Shown piece after piece: positions 36,423 through 46,951 of a DNA stretch of 64,000 bases (position 1 is its first letter; every line of letters starts with the position of its first letter). Source of the stretch: an uncultured bacterium. Lineage in GTDB: Bacteria; Acidobacteriota; Thermoanaerobaculia; Thermoanaerobaculales; Thermoanaerobaculaceae. Position numbers and translations under genes: made by a program. The stretch is from contig CALEVZ010000011.1 in NCBI GenBank assembly GCA_937924755.1, positions 1 to 64,000 of the forward strand, written 5' to 3'. The notes beneath the pieces were generated by a model. That model worked only from the letters and a program-made list of their open reading frames with translations, made no database searches and was not told the origin of the DNA.

Positions 36423-38354
36423 TCACTCCCCCTGGCCGAGACCTTGGAGGGCCACAGCCAGCGCCGGCCGTGCCCTTTTCTCCGCCGCCCGCAGCTCCTG
36501 GCGGCAGGCGCTGATCGCCCGCACAGGCCGGCGGGTGTAGAGCAGCCGGGGGCTCTCGCCGCCCCCAGGCGGGGCGGCAGCCAGCTCGGCCCACAGAGCT
36601 CGCGCCGCGGCGGCCTCACCCCCCTCCTCGTGCGCCTGGGCGAGCAACAACCGCAGGGATGAATAAGCCGGAAACGCCGCCGCCGCCGGCCCCAACAGGC
36701 CCACGGCAGCGGCCGGCCGGCCAGCGGCCAGCTCGATCCGGGCCAGCTCCTCCAGGGCAGCGACGCGCGCCCACTCCGGCTTCTGCTGATCGACACAGCG
36801 ACGCAGCACGGCCACGCCGCGTCGAGTCTCGCCCAAGCGGCTCAGGTTCACTCCCAGGCGCAGCAGCAGCTCGCCGTCGACCGCTGGGGCGTTCTCGGCG
36901 GGGCGGAGGAGAGCCACCGCTTCACCGTACTCGCCCAGCCACTCGGCCACCGCGGCAGCACCGATGCGCGCCGCCTCCAGCTCGGGGGCCAGCTCCAGGG
37001 CTCGTTGGAAGTACCGCCGCGCCTGGTGCCAGGCGGCCTGACGGGCGTGGAACTCGCCCAGACCGGTCAGGGCCTGCCCGGCGGCCAAGCGCACCTCGCC
37101 GGCGCAGCGTCGCCGGTCACACAGGCCTGCGAGGGCGGCCAGCTGGCCCGCGGCCACGGTGCCGTGTAGGTGCTCGGCGCCCGCTGTGAACTCATGAAGA
37201 AGCTCGTAATGGAGCCAGAAGAGGGGAGCCAGAGCCGCGTCCTCCCCGGCCGCCAACTCCCGGGCGACACTCAGAATGGCCGAGGCGTACCGCTCCTGCC
37301 GCTCCCCGCCCCCCTCGCCCAGCGCCCGGCGCTGCAGGGATTCGGCCGCCTGGAGAGCCCCCTCCGGCTCCCCTTGCGCCAGCTGTCGGAGCACCGCCAG
37401 GTACGCCGCGCGCAGCTCACTGGCGGGCGGTAACGGCTTTGCCAATGGCACCAGAGACGACGCCCCCCCGTCGTTCTCCCCGGCCACCCACCCTGCCGCC
37501 TCCTCGCGCCCCGCCACCCACACCGGCATGCGCACCACGGCCTCCTCTCCGCCGCCCGCGGGAATCAGGACCTCGAGGGTAGTGGCCCCCGGGGGAGCGC
37601 CCTCAGGCACCGGCCACTCCAGCTGCACGACATCACCAGCCTCGGACGCCGGCACCCGGGTGAGGGGCGATGCCTTGCCGCCCCGCAGGCGGCCGCGGAT
37701 CTCTCCCTCGGGGCGCGCGCCCAAGGGTGGGAAGAGGGCAACGGAGAGAGTTCGGCCGGGCCAGGCGATCGGCCGCACCTCAGGTGTCAGGGAACCATTC
37801 GACTCCTGGCCGCCGACCTCCACCTCTTCCCCCTTCGCGGCCAGCACGAAGCCGATCCACCCTTCGCCCGCCACCTCGGCCTGCGCCTCGCCCAGGAAGA
37901 AGTCGCCGCTGCCCCGGTGCAGGAGGAGTACGCGCAGCGTGAGCCTGGTGCAAGGCAGCCCGGGCAAGCGCCGATGCACCCGCGGCCCGCCTCGAGACCG
38001 GGGATCCCCCAGGCGACCAGCATCCAGACGAAGGAGCACCCGGTCGAAGGCGACGACCCCGCTAGCCCCGGCCAGGGCGTAGGTCACCACCTCGACTTCG
38101 GCCGTACCGGCCTGCCGCCCAGAGACCAGCCTGGTGCCATCCACTTGGAGCCAGAAATCGGCCCGACATGTGCCGTCTTCGGTAGCCTCCACCGGGCCGG
38201 CCACCAGCGCGCCCTCGATAGCGCCCCCCCGCTGGCCGGAAAGGAGCAGGGCGGCGGCGCGCGCATCCACCCCGCGCAGGACTTCCGGAACGATCTCGGC
38301 GGCCGCACTGACGGCCGCCAGCGCCAGCCCCAGGCCAGAGATGAACCGCGTCAC
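36423..38354 (-). CDS. Secreted TPR-containing protein
   Basis: A 643-residue exported protein. The GTG at 38354 overlaps the stop of the upstream VWFA gene (GTGA) and opens a signal peptide (TRFISGLGLALAAVSAAAE). The N-terminal half (~20-280) is beta-rich, with no recognised domain. The C-terminal half (~290-640) is helical with tetratricopeptide-like repeats, for example YFQRALELAPELEAARIGAAAVAEWLGEY and RIELAAGRPAAAVGLLGPA. It lies between two VWFA genes on the same strand with overlapping ends, so the three products probably form one assembly. Function unknown. Confidence 0.75.
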   Translation of the reverse strand: MTRFISGLGLALAAVSAAAEIVPEVLRGVDARAAALLLSGQRGGAIEGALVAGPVEATEDGTCRADFWLQVDGTRLVSGRQAGTAEVEVVTYALAGASGVVAFDRVLLRLDAGRLGDPRSRGGPRVHRRLPGLPCTRLTLRVLLLHRGSGDFFLGEAQAEVAGEGWIGFVLAAKGEEVEVGGQESNGSLTPEVRPIAWPGRTLSVALFPPLGARPEGEIRGRLRGGKASPLTRVPASEAGDVVQLEWPVPEGAPPGATTLEVLIPAGGGEEAVVRMPVWVAGREEAAGWVAGENDGGASSLVPLAKPLPPASELRAAYLAVLRQLAQGEPEGALQAAESLQRRALGEGGGERQERYASAILSVARELAAGEDAALAPLFWLHYELLHEFTAGAEHLHGTVAAGQLAALAGLCDRRRCAGEVRLAAGQALTGLGEFHARQAAWHQARRYFQRALELAPELEAARIGAAAVAEWLGEYGEAVALLRPAENAPAVDGELLLRLGVNLSRLGETRRGVAVLRRCVDQQKPEWARVAALEELARIELAAGRPAAAVGLLGPAAAAFPAYSSLRLLLAQAHEEGGEAAAARALWAELAAAPPGGGESPRLLYTRRPVRAISACRQELRAAEKRARPALAVALQGLGQGE

Positions 38355-40117
38355 TGTCTCGACGCCGGCGCCCGGGCCGCCTCCCCCACCGTCACCGTGG
38401 CGGTCTCCACCGCCACCGCGCCGGCCAGTTCGTCGCGCACGGTGATGGCCGCCTGCCACTCCCCCGCCCCCAGGGCCAGGTCGAAGGTGAAGGCCACCTG
38501 TTGACCCAAGGCGGTCAACACCGCGTCGTTGGGGATGCGGATGGGGAAGGGCTGCTCGATGACCGGCGACGTGCGCCCCGACGCCCCCTGCACCGCCAGG
38601 TACAGCGACAGGCGCCCCTCGTGGACCTCCCCCCGCGGCAGCAGGGTGACGTTGACTACCGGCATGCGCATAGCCAGGCGGACCAAATAGCCGCCGCCCT
38701 CGCGGACCCACTCCGACTCCTTGATGAGCTCCACCCCCAGGCGGTTGTTGCGGCGCTGGTAGAGCAGGCCCGCCAGGGTCAACTCCTTCATGCGCTCGCC
38801 CAGGGACTGCACGGTGAAGGCGGGGCGGTAGCGCAGCCGGACCCCGGGGCGGCGCACGGCCACTTCCACCCGGCGCTCCCGGCCGTCGGCGAAGGGCGCC
38901 GCGTCAAATCCCAAGGAGTAGTACGCCTCCAGCTGTTCACCCAGGCGCTGTACGGCGCCGAAACGCTCCCCCACGCCCAGGACCTCCCCACCCGTCTTGG
39001 AGGAGATCTCCTGCATGCTGATCTGCTGATCTAGCCGCCCCACCACCAGGGGGGTGGGGCCGGAGGTGGAGGTGCCGCGCTCCGCCCCGATGGCCGTGAA
39101 GTTGGCCCGGTCCCCGGCGTCCAGGGTGAAGATGCTCACCAGCGACGCGTTGGCGCGCGACACCAGCTCGCGGATCTCCTCCTTGAGGCCATAGCGGTTG
39201 GCCTCCAGGCCGGTGGACATTCCCTCCTGGCGGGCGAGGGCGGGGTAGCGCTCCTCCCAGGCCCGAAAGAGCCCATCGGCGGGGTAGGCGTGAATCCCCT
39301 CGCCCACGTACACCAGCACCTTGGCCCCCTGGATGCCGGCCAGCGAGCTGACGAAGCTCGACATCGACGCCAGCCGCGCCCGCGTCTGCTCCCGCAACAT
39401 CTGGGCATAACCGCGGATACGCGGCAGCAGGGTACGGGCGTCTTCCAGGTCGAACTCGAACCGGATGCCCGTCTGATTCGGAGATGGAACCACTGTGCGC
39501 TCCATGGTGCGCAAAATGAAGTCCCGCTCCGCCTCCAGCTGTCGCACCGAGCCGCCCGGCTCCTCCAAGGTGGTGAGCAGGTGGGGCAGGGCGCGTGGAT
39601 CGTCCTGAAACCGGTGCCGCACCTGCACCCGCGCCCCATGGGTGACCAACATGAGGCGGTTGCCCCGCGACGCCTGATCGCGCACGAAGGCGGTGAGATC
39701 CTCCAGGAGGGGGCGCCGGGCGAAGGGGCGGATGCTCTCGTCATCGAGATAGATGACCACGTGGGAGGGAGGCACCAATGGGGGCTCGTCGGTCGCCTGA
39801 GGGTCGACCGCTGGGGCGTCCGACCCCGACCCCACCGCCGGGCCCCCCAGTTCGGCGGTGGCCCGGCGCCGTGCCGCCATGTCCAGAAAGTTCGACACCT
39901 CGACCGGTTTCCCGTCCACCCGCAACTCGAAATCCTCGCGTTTCAGGCCAGCGACGGGAATCCCCTGGCGGTCGGTCACCCACACTTCCAGGTTCACCAC
40001 CACCACGTCCACTAAATCCACGAGGCGGGGCTCCTCGCGCGTCGTCCGCTGGGCAGAGGCACTGGCCGAGAGCACCGCGGTGGCGAGCAACGCCGCCAGG
40101 ATCCGTCGTACGCTCAT
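38351..40117 (-). CDS. Secreted VWFA-related protein (acidobacterial type)
   Basis: A 588-residue exported protein, first gene of the three-gene operon. The ATG at 40117 follows GGAGGAGG. Signal peptide 1-22 (ASAQ). Residues ~30-90 carry the family opening VNLEVWVTDRQGIPVAGLKREDFELRVDGKPVEVSNF, typical of VWFA-related acidobacterial proteins. A VWFA-like domain covers ~110-400 (VVIYLDDESI, VLVYVGEGIHAYPADG, ending YYSLGFDAAPF). The C-terminal ~180 residues are beta-rich. The metal-binding motif is degraded (DDES in place of DxSxS), so metal-dependent adhesion is doubtful. Longer than its downstream relative at 35194, with which it shares architecture. Confidence 0.85.
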   Translation of the reverse strand: MSVRRILAALLATAVLSASASAQRTTREEPRLVDLVDVVVVNLEVWVTDRQGIPVAGLKREDFELRVDGKPVEVSNFLDMAARRRATAELGGPAVGSGSDAPAVDPQATDEPPLVPPSHVVIYLDDESIRPFARRPLLEDLTAFVRDQASRGNRLMLVTHGARVQVRHRFQDDPRALPHLLTTLEEPGGSVRQLEAERDFILRTMERTVVPSPNQTGIRFEFDLEDARTLLPRIRGYAQMLREQTRARLASMSSFVSSLAGIQGAKVLVYVGEGIHAYPADGLFRAWEERYPALARQEGMSTGLEANRYGLKEEIRELVSRANASLVSIFTLDAGDRANFTAIGAERGTSTSGPTPLVVGRLDQQISMQEISSKTGGEVLGVGERFGAVQRLGEQLEAYYSLGFDAAPFADGRERRVEVAVRRPGVRLRYRPAFTVQSLGERMKELTLAGLLYQRRNNRLGVELIKESEWVREGGGYLVRLAMRMPVVNVTLLPRGEVHEGRLSLYLAVQGASGRTSPVIEQPFPIRIPNDAVLTALGQQVAFTFDLALGAGEWQAAITVRDELAGAVAVETATVTVGEAARAPASRQ

Positions 40118-40177
40118 GGACTCATCACCTCCTCCGGTCCATCGCCTCCCACTCCTTCTAACTCGCAGGCGGCGCAG

Positions 40178-40615
40178 TTATTTCTTGAAGAGAGCGGCAA
40201 AGGCGGCGCGCGGATCCTGGCTGGCCGCCGCCGCCTCGGAGGCGAACTCCTGCACGGTGCGGGGAGCAAAGAGCGCGCACGAGTTGGCCCGCACCTTGTT
40301 GGCGATGCGCTCGGCCACCGGCTTGCGGCACTCGAAGCGGCTGGCGGTATCGAAATGCAGGCAGTTGGCGCAGCAATGCAGATCGGCGCCGCAGACCCGG
40401 CAGACGGCCGAAAGCTCTAGCTCTCCAACGAGTTGCACTTTGGCACCGCAGGCCCGACAGCGAAAGACCGTGGCGGTGGGCGCCCCTAGGCCACGCCCGC
40501 GGGGCCCCTGGGGCCGATCACCCCGCGAGCGGGCCGGCGGCTGCCGGGACTTCTCGCGCCGCTCGAACGACCCGCCGTCCTGATACCCCCGGTGCCGATA
40601 CTTGCGCTCGGACAT
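40178..40615 (-). CDS. Small zinc-ribbon protein
   Basis: A 145-residue cytoplasmic protein. The first ~45 residues are basic and disordered. Two Cys clusters follow: C53-x2-C56 with C72-x2-C75, and C82-x2-C85 with C96 and C113, enough for two zinc sites. The segment CANCLHFDTASRFECRKPV is distinctive and suggests a conserved small family of unknown function. No DNA-binding fold is recognisable. It follows the GYD-domain gene on the same strand after 119 bases. Confidence 0.7.
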   Translation of the reverse strand: MSERKYRHRGYQDGGSFERREKSRQPPARSRGDRPQGPRGRGLGAPTATVFRCRACGAKVQLVGELELSAVCRVCGADLHCCANCLHFDTASRFECRKPVAERIANKVRANSCALFAPRTVQEFASEAAAASQDPRAAFAALFKK

Positions 40616-40734
40616 AGAGACTCCTTATCATCCGACCTGGTTCCCCGCGGCGTACCCCTTGCGCGCACCGCTTTCCCCCATCGCCGAGATCGCTCCGCAG
40701 CGGATCTGGCGGCCCGCGTAGGAACGCGAAACCG

Positions 40735-41037
40735 CTAACCCTTGACCTCTTCCAGCAGCTTCAGGAACTGCTCGTAGGCCAGCGCCTGCCAGCTCTCCGC
40801 CGTCACCGCCCCTTGCGCCCGCGAGATCAGCGACACCTTGTGCGCCGTCTCCACGTCCGGCGCCTCGTAGATGTCCATGAAGTCGTAAGGGCCCAGGATG
40901 GCGTAGTGCGCGAGGAAACGCACCTGGGGACAGGCCTGTTTGACACGCTTGAGCCACTCCTTGCCCATGGCCGCGCGGCCCGCGGCGTCGTGGGCCGCCT
41001 CGGGCGCCAGCCGGGTCATCAGCACGAACGTCGGCAT
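40735..41037 (-). CDS. GYD-domain protein
   Basis: A 100-residue protein from an ATG with GGGGAGGTG eight bases upstream. The fold is a dimeric alpha/beta barrel of the GYD family: MPTFVLMTRL opening strand, the ILGPYDFMDIYEAPD segment (GYD appears as GPYD) and a closing helix. GYD proteins are small single-domain proteins without known enzymatic role. An in-frame extension upstream is low-complexity Ala/Gly sequence and is rejected. Confidence 0.85.
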   Translation of the reverse strand: MPTFVLMTRLAPEAAHDAAGRAAMGKEWLKRVKQACPQVRFLAHYAILGPYDFMDIYEAPDVETAHKVSLISRAQGAVTAESWQALAYEQFLKLLEEVKG

Positions 41038-41102
41038 CGAGCACCTCCCCGCACGTGGTGTCAGCAGTGTAGCGCACCGTGTCGGCCCCACGGCCGATAG
41101 CA

Positions 41103-41933
41103 TCAGCGGCCGGGCCAGCGCGGGCGCACCCACACAAACCCCGGCACCCGCTCCGCCACCTGCGACAGCGCCGTCAGCCGCGCCGCCGCCGTCCCCGGCG
41201 CCCCCAACCCCACCCACGCACCCCACAGCTCGCGCACCACCAGCCTGGCGGCCAGCCGCCGCACCTGCCGCTCGCCCACGCCGCCCAGCGCCGGAAACAC
41301 CACGGCGAGCGCCGGCAAAGCCCCGGCGAACAGGCCGGAACCAGGGGTCGGCCACCCCCCCCGCGGCAACCCCACCACCGGCGGCGGGCCATCGCGGACG
41401 GGACGCAGCCACACCAGGTCATCCGCCAGCACCGGCCAGCCGGCCGCCGCCGCCGCCGTGGCGATCGTCGTCTTGCCCACCCCGCCCGGCCCCGGAAAGA
41501 CGAGCGCCGAACCCTTAAGGCCCACCGCCGCGGCGTGCAGCAAGAGCCACCCCTGGGCCAGCGCCAGCTCGCCGAGCACGGCCGGCAAAACGCGCCAGAT
41601 CACCTGCCGGAGGAGCTCGCCGTCGTCGGCGGCAGCCACCACCACGGCCGCGTTGCCCGACGCGTCCACCTCCACGCTCACCTTCCCCGCCAAAGCCGCC
41701 ACCTCGCCGCGCGGCCGCCACAAAAAACCGGAGGATGACGGCGGGTGACCGCTCTCCCCCTTCGGCACGCGCCAGCAAACCACCGCGGTGGTCCCCTCCG
41801 GTGGCCGCGCCGTCGCTTCCGCCCCGAGAAAGTGCCGGGCGGCGGCGAGCGCCTGGGCGGGCCACCCCCGCAGGGTAAACCTCGGGGCGCCGGGGATGAC
41901 CGGTGACCAGGCCCAGTCGCGGCACTCCTGCAC
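41103..41933 (-). CDS. HprK-like P-loop kinase
   Basis: A 276-residue protein resembling the C-terminal kinase domain of HPr kinase/phosphorylase. The N-terminal ~110 residues are unrecognised. Then come LLLHAAAV (the LHA lead-in, His133), the P-loop GPGGVGKTT (148-156, Lys154) and the acidic pair in VLADDLVWL (171-172). It lacks the clear HprK N-terminal domain, and no PTS genes are near. Homologues of this stand-alone form are often found in lasso-peptide and other RiPP clusters, where some phosphorylate the peptide. Divergent from the subtilase gene at 42067, which is coupled to a small leader-like peptide gene, so a role in that locus is plausible but inferred. Confidence 0.7.
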   Translation of the reverse strand: MQECRDWAWSPVIPGAPRFTLRGWPAQALAAARHFLGAEATARPPEGTTAVVCWRVPKGESGHPPSSSGFLWRPRGEVAALAGKVSVEVDASGNAAVVVAAADDGELLRQVIWRVLPAVLGELALAQGWLLLHAAAVGLKGSALVFPGPGGVGKTTIATAAAAAGWPVLADDLVWLRPVRDGPPPVVGLPRGGWPTPGSGLFAGALPALAVVFPALGGVGERQVRRLAARLVVRELWGAWVGLGAPGTAAARLTALSQVAERVPGFVWVRPRWPGR

Positions 41934-41990
41934 GGCGGCATGATACCGGGAACGGAAAAACTGTTCAAATTCATTACATGCGATGACTGA

Positions 41991-42024
41991 ATCACTTGAC
42001 GCGGCGAAAAGTGATCACTATCGT
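41991..42024 (+). promoter_or_regulatory. Promoter with overlapping palindromic operator
   Basis: TTGACG (41996-42001), a 17-base spacer and TATCGT (42019-42024) form a plausible promoter for the subtilase gene. AGTGATCACT (42010-42019) is a perfect palindrome touching the -10 box, and ATCACTT (41991-41997) with AAGTGAT (42009-42015) is an inverted pair spanning the -35. Together they suggest repressor control of the divergent locus. Confidence 0.5.
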
Positions 42025-42066
42025 AACGAAGAGCTCGGCCGGCCGAGCGGAGAGGGGGGACATGCC

Positions 42067-44955
42067 ATGAAAGCGAGCACTTTGCTGTGGACAGCAATGG
42101 CCCTGGCGGTCGGCGCCGTCGGGCCGGTTTCGGCTGCCCTCCCGTGGGCCACCGTACCCATGCCTCTCGAGGCGCTGCAGGCGCCCATCGAGGAGCCGGA
42201 GCGGGGCGCGCCAGGCGCAGCCCTCGAGCAGCTCGCGCAGCTCGTCGCCAGCGGCCGGCCGTGGCAAACCTGGGCGGCCGCTCACGGCCTGCTGGTCGAG
42301 GACGAGGCGGTGCTCGTGGAGCTGCGCTTCGCCGCTGCCCCGGCGGGCCCCGAAGAAGTGGCGCTCGGCCGCCTGGGGGTGCGCCGCCATGTGCAGAACG
42401 TGCCCACGCTCCTGGAGGCGTGGGTGCCGGTACGCGCCCTTGCCTCCCTGCAGGCGCTGCCGGGCCTGCTCGCGCTGCGGCCGGCGCGCCTGGTACGCCC
42501 CTCCACCGCTGCACCCCTCGCCGGCAATGTGCAGTCGGAAGGGGTGACGCAGTCCGGTCTCGACCCCTACCACGCCCTGGGCGCCGACGGCAGCGGCACC
42601 CTCGTCGCCGTCATCGACGTCGGTTTTCAGAACTGGGCCGCCCTGCAGTCCAGCGGCGACTGGCCACCGCCGAGCCGCCTGCGGCGCTTTGAGGTCAGCG
42701 GCAGCACCGTGACCGACTGCGACGTGGGCAGCTGCACCACCTTCGGCGCCTCCCCGCACGGCGCGGCCAACGTGGAAATCGCCTACGACAGCGCCCCCGG
42801 CGCCACCTTCCTGGTCTACAAGACGACCACCATCGGGGAGTGGTACCAGGCGCTGCTGCACGCCTCCGACGCCACGGCCAACGGCCAGGGGGTGGCCGAC
42901 GTCATTTCGGTCTCGCTCGGTGCCCCCTTGGACGGCATCGGGGACGGCAGCGCCTGCCCCCCCATTTGGCCAGCCCCCTGCGGCACCATTGCCGAGGCGG
43001 CCACGATCGCCCGCAGCCGCGGTTCGCTGGTGGTCAACGCCGCCGGCAACGGGCGCATCCAGCACTGGGGCGGCCTGTACGCGCCGTCGAGCGGCAACGC
43101 CAACATCCACACGTGGAGCGGCTCCAACGCCCGGGTCAACTTCATCGGCAACGGGTCAGGCGGCGCGTACTGCATCCCCAACGGCACCCTCCTTACCGCC
43201 GAGCTGTTCTGGGACGATTGGACCAACGTCAACCACGACTACGATTTGTATCTCGTCGAGTACACCGGCAGCTCCTGGTCGGTACGGGCGCAATCGATCA
43301 ATGGTCAAAACGGCAGCAGCGGGCAAAGCCCCCAGGAGTACATCGCCTGGACAGCCTCGACCAACTATCCCGCGGTATGCGGTGCCACTTCCGGCGTGTA
43401 CGGCTTTTACGTTCGCCGGTGGAGCGCCGCCACCAACCGCAACCTGCAGTTTTTCGGCCCCTACGATATGAATTACCGCGTTCCCGCCCGCTCCCTGGGC
43501 TTCCCTGCCGACTCGCCGGCGGTGTTGGCGGTGGGAGCGCTCGACGTGGGCAACCCCTCCAGCCAGGAGTACTACAGCGGCGAGGGGCCGCAGCTGGCCC
43601 CCGGCGGAGGCTTGGGCAGCCCCACCAACCCCAAACTCGACCTCATGAGCTTTGCCCGCGTTTCCACCATCAGCTACGGTCCCGGCGGTTTCGCTGGCAC
43701 CTCCGCCGCCACCCCCCACGCCGCCGGGGTGGCCGCGGTGCTCACCCAGCTGCGCAACGAAAAACCCGTCGAGCGCGGCAGCCAGCCGGCCGGCCTGCAG
43801 CGTGCCCTCGAGCTGGCGGCCCTCGACGGTGACAACGATCTGGGGGCGGCGGGGCACGACACGGTGTACGGCTACGGGCGGCTGCGCCTGCGGGAGTGCA
43901 GCGTGGCGGCGGGCATCCAGGCCGGCTGGAACCTCGTCGCGCTGCCCTGCGACCGGCGCGGCCAGAACACCCCGGCCGGAGTGTTCGGGGCGTCCCTCGG
44001 CACCTTCAACACCGACTGGGCGATGTGGCGCTACAACGCCGGCGCTGCTGCCTACGAACGCATCTGGAGCGCCTCCGCCCCCCTACAGCTGGGCGAGGGG
44101 TACTGGCTGTACCGCTTCACCACCCCGTCCCCCAGCAACTACACCGGCCTCGTAGCCGACCGCTCCGAGGCCTACCCCCGTGCCGTCACCGGCGCCCCGG
44201 GGCTCGGCCGCCCGCACATGGTGGCGGCGCCGCGCACCTTCTCGATTCCTTGGAACCAGGTGCGCTTTTACTACGGCGGCAGCGAGAAGAGCTTCGCCCA
44301 GGCGTACGCCGACGGGGTGATCCGCAACCTCATGTGGACCTGGAACCGCACCACCCAGCAGTACGAGGTGTTCGACGGCCTGCTCGGCGAGGGCACGATT
44401 GCCCCTGGGCAGGGCTTTTGGATCCGCGCCCTGCAGGATGTGGAAGTGCGCCTGCCCGCCGAGGTGAGCGGCGGCGGCAGCGCTCCCGAGCGTCGGCTCA
44501 CCGTGGGGTGGATGGGACGCCTGCACCTGACCGGCTCGACCGCCACCGCCCACGTGCAGTTGGGCCACCGGCTGGGCGCCGCCGACGGCTTTGACCCGCA
44601 CGACGCCGAGCACCTTCCGGCTCCCTCCTCCCCCCCATTGCGGCTCGCCTTCCCCCACCCGGACTGGAAGGATTTCGCCGGCGACTACCTGCGCGACGTG
44701 CGCGCCCCCAAGAAGCGGGACGAGTGGGTGATGGTCATCCAGGCGGCGGCGCCCACCAAGGCCACGCTCACCTGGGAGGTGCCGGCCTGGGTGGCGGCGG
44801 ACAGTGTCCTGGTGGACGAGGCCGCCGGCAAGGAGATCCCGCTGCATCTGCTGCCCCACGGGTACGAGCTGGAGCTGGCGGCGGGCAGCCGCACCTTGCG
44901 CTGGCGCCTGGGCCGCGACAGTGTCGGGACGGCCCCCCCGCGGAGGTCCCCGTGA
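42067..44955 (+). CDS. Secreted subtilase (S8 peptidase)
   Basis: A 962-residue exported serine protease. The ATG at 42067 has GGAGAGGGGGG upstream and a signal peptide cut near VSAALP. Residues ~25-150 look like an inhibitory propeptide. The S8 domain covers ~165-600, with catalytic Asp184 (VAVIDVGF), His231 (SPHGAAN), oxyanion Asn328 (NAAGNG) and Ser546 (GTSAATPHAAG). A ~150-residue beta-rich insert lies between Asn and Ser. The ~350 C-terminal residues contain repeated GWNLVALPC / GEGYWLYRF / GQGFWIRAL beta modules. The stop overlaps the GTG of a 56-residue peptide gene, so it may process that peptide; this is inference. Asp is in DVG rather than DTG. Confidence 0.88.
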   Translation: MKASTLLWTAMALAVGAVGPVSAALPWATVPMPLEALQAPIEEPERGAPGAALEQLAQLVASGRPWQTWAAAHGLLVEDEAVLVELRFAAAPAGPEEVALGRLGVRRHVQNVPTLLEAWVPVRALASLQALPGLLALRPARLVRPSTAAPLAGNVQSEGVTQSGLDPYHALGADGSGTLVAVIDVGFQNWAALQSSGDWPPPSRLRRFEVSGSTVTDCDVGSCTTFGASPHGAANVEIAYDSAPGATFLVYKTTTIGEWYQALLHASDATANGQGVADVISVSLGAPLDGIGDGSACPPIWPAPCGTIAEAATIARSRGSLVVNAAGNGRIQHWGGLYAPSSGNANIHTWSGSNARVNFIGNGSGGAYCIPNGTLLTAELFWDDWTNVNHDYDLYLVEYTGSSWSVRAQSINGQNGSSGQSPQEYIAWTASTNYPAVCGATSGVYGFYVRRWSAATNRNLQFFGPYDMNYRVPARSLGFPADSPAVLAVGALDVGNPSSQEYYSGEGPQLAPGGGLGSPTNPKLDLMSFARVSTISYGPGGFAGTSAATPHAAGVAAVLTQLRNEKPVERGSQPAGLQRALELAALDGDNDLGAAGHDTVYGYGRLRLRECSVAAGIQAGWNLVALPCDRRGQNTPAGVFGASLGTFNTDWAMWRYNAGAAAYERIWSASAPLQLGEGYWLYRFTTPSPSNYTGLVADRSEAYPRAVTGAPGLGRPHMVAAPRTFSIPWNQVRFYYGGSEKSFAQAYADGVIRNLMWTWNRTTQQYEVFDGLLGEGTIAPGQGFWIRALQDVEVRLPAEVSGGGSAPERRLTVGWMGRLHLTGSTATAHVQLGHRLGAADGFDPHDAEHLPAPSSPPLRLAFPHPDWKDFAGDYLRDVRAPKKRDEWVMVIQAAAPTKATLTWEVPAWVAADSVLVDEAAGKEIPLHLLPHGYELELAAGSRTLRWRLGRDSVGTAPPRRSP

Positions 44956-45122
44956 CCTCCGCCGCCATCCCCGCGAACGCGACGCCCTCCGAGCAGCATG
45001 GGGGTTACCAGCCGCCGCGGCTGGAAATCCTCGGAAGGCTCGAGGAACTGACACTGCAGTTCCCCTCGCCCCCTCCACCTCCGGGTCACCCCGAAGGCTA
45101 CCCACCCTGGCCGCCCCGCTGA
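44952..45122 (+). CDS. 56-residue proline-rich peptide with RiPP-leader-like motif
   Basis: Small gene whose GTG at 44952 overlaps the subtilase stop (GTGA), so its translation is probably coupled. The N-terminal part contains YQPPRLEILGRLEELTL (residues 19-35), matching the YxxP...LxxLGxLxxLT pattern of lasso-type RiPP leaders that bind a PqqD-like recognition element. The following 20 residues (37-56) hold 11 prolines plus Tyr50 and Trp53. A normal lasso ring is not possible: after Thr34-Leu35 there is no Gly/Ala-type position 1 and no Asp/Glu at positions 7-9. No maturation enzymes (B or C protein) are adjacent. A precursor peptide of unknown type or a coupled chaperone/inhibitor of the protease are the options. 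Confidence 0.55.
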   Translation: MTSAAIPANATPSEQHGGYQPPRLEILGRLEELTLQFPSPPPPPGHPEGYPPWPPR

Positions 45123-45172
45123 CGCCCCGCCGCCGGCGCCGGTAGAATGGCGGTCACGGGAGGAGCGAGCCG

Positions 45173-46948
<1,776 letters not shown>

Positions 46949-46951
46949 GCC

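Noticed and set aside
41103-45122. Complete lasso-peptide gene cluster
   Set aside because: No PqqD-like, transglutaminase-like or asparagine-synthetase-like gene is present and the core lacks ring-forming residues; only leader-like motif and kinase remain, so it is reported as a candidate of unknown type.
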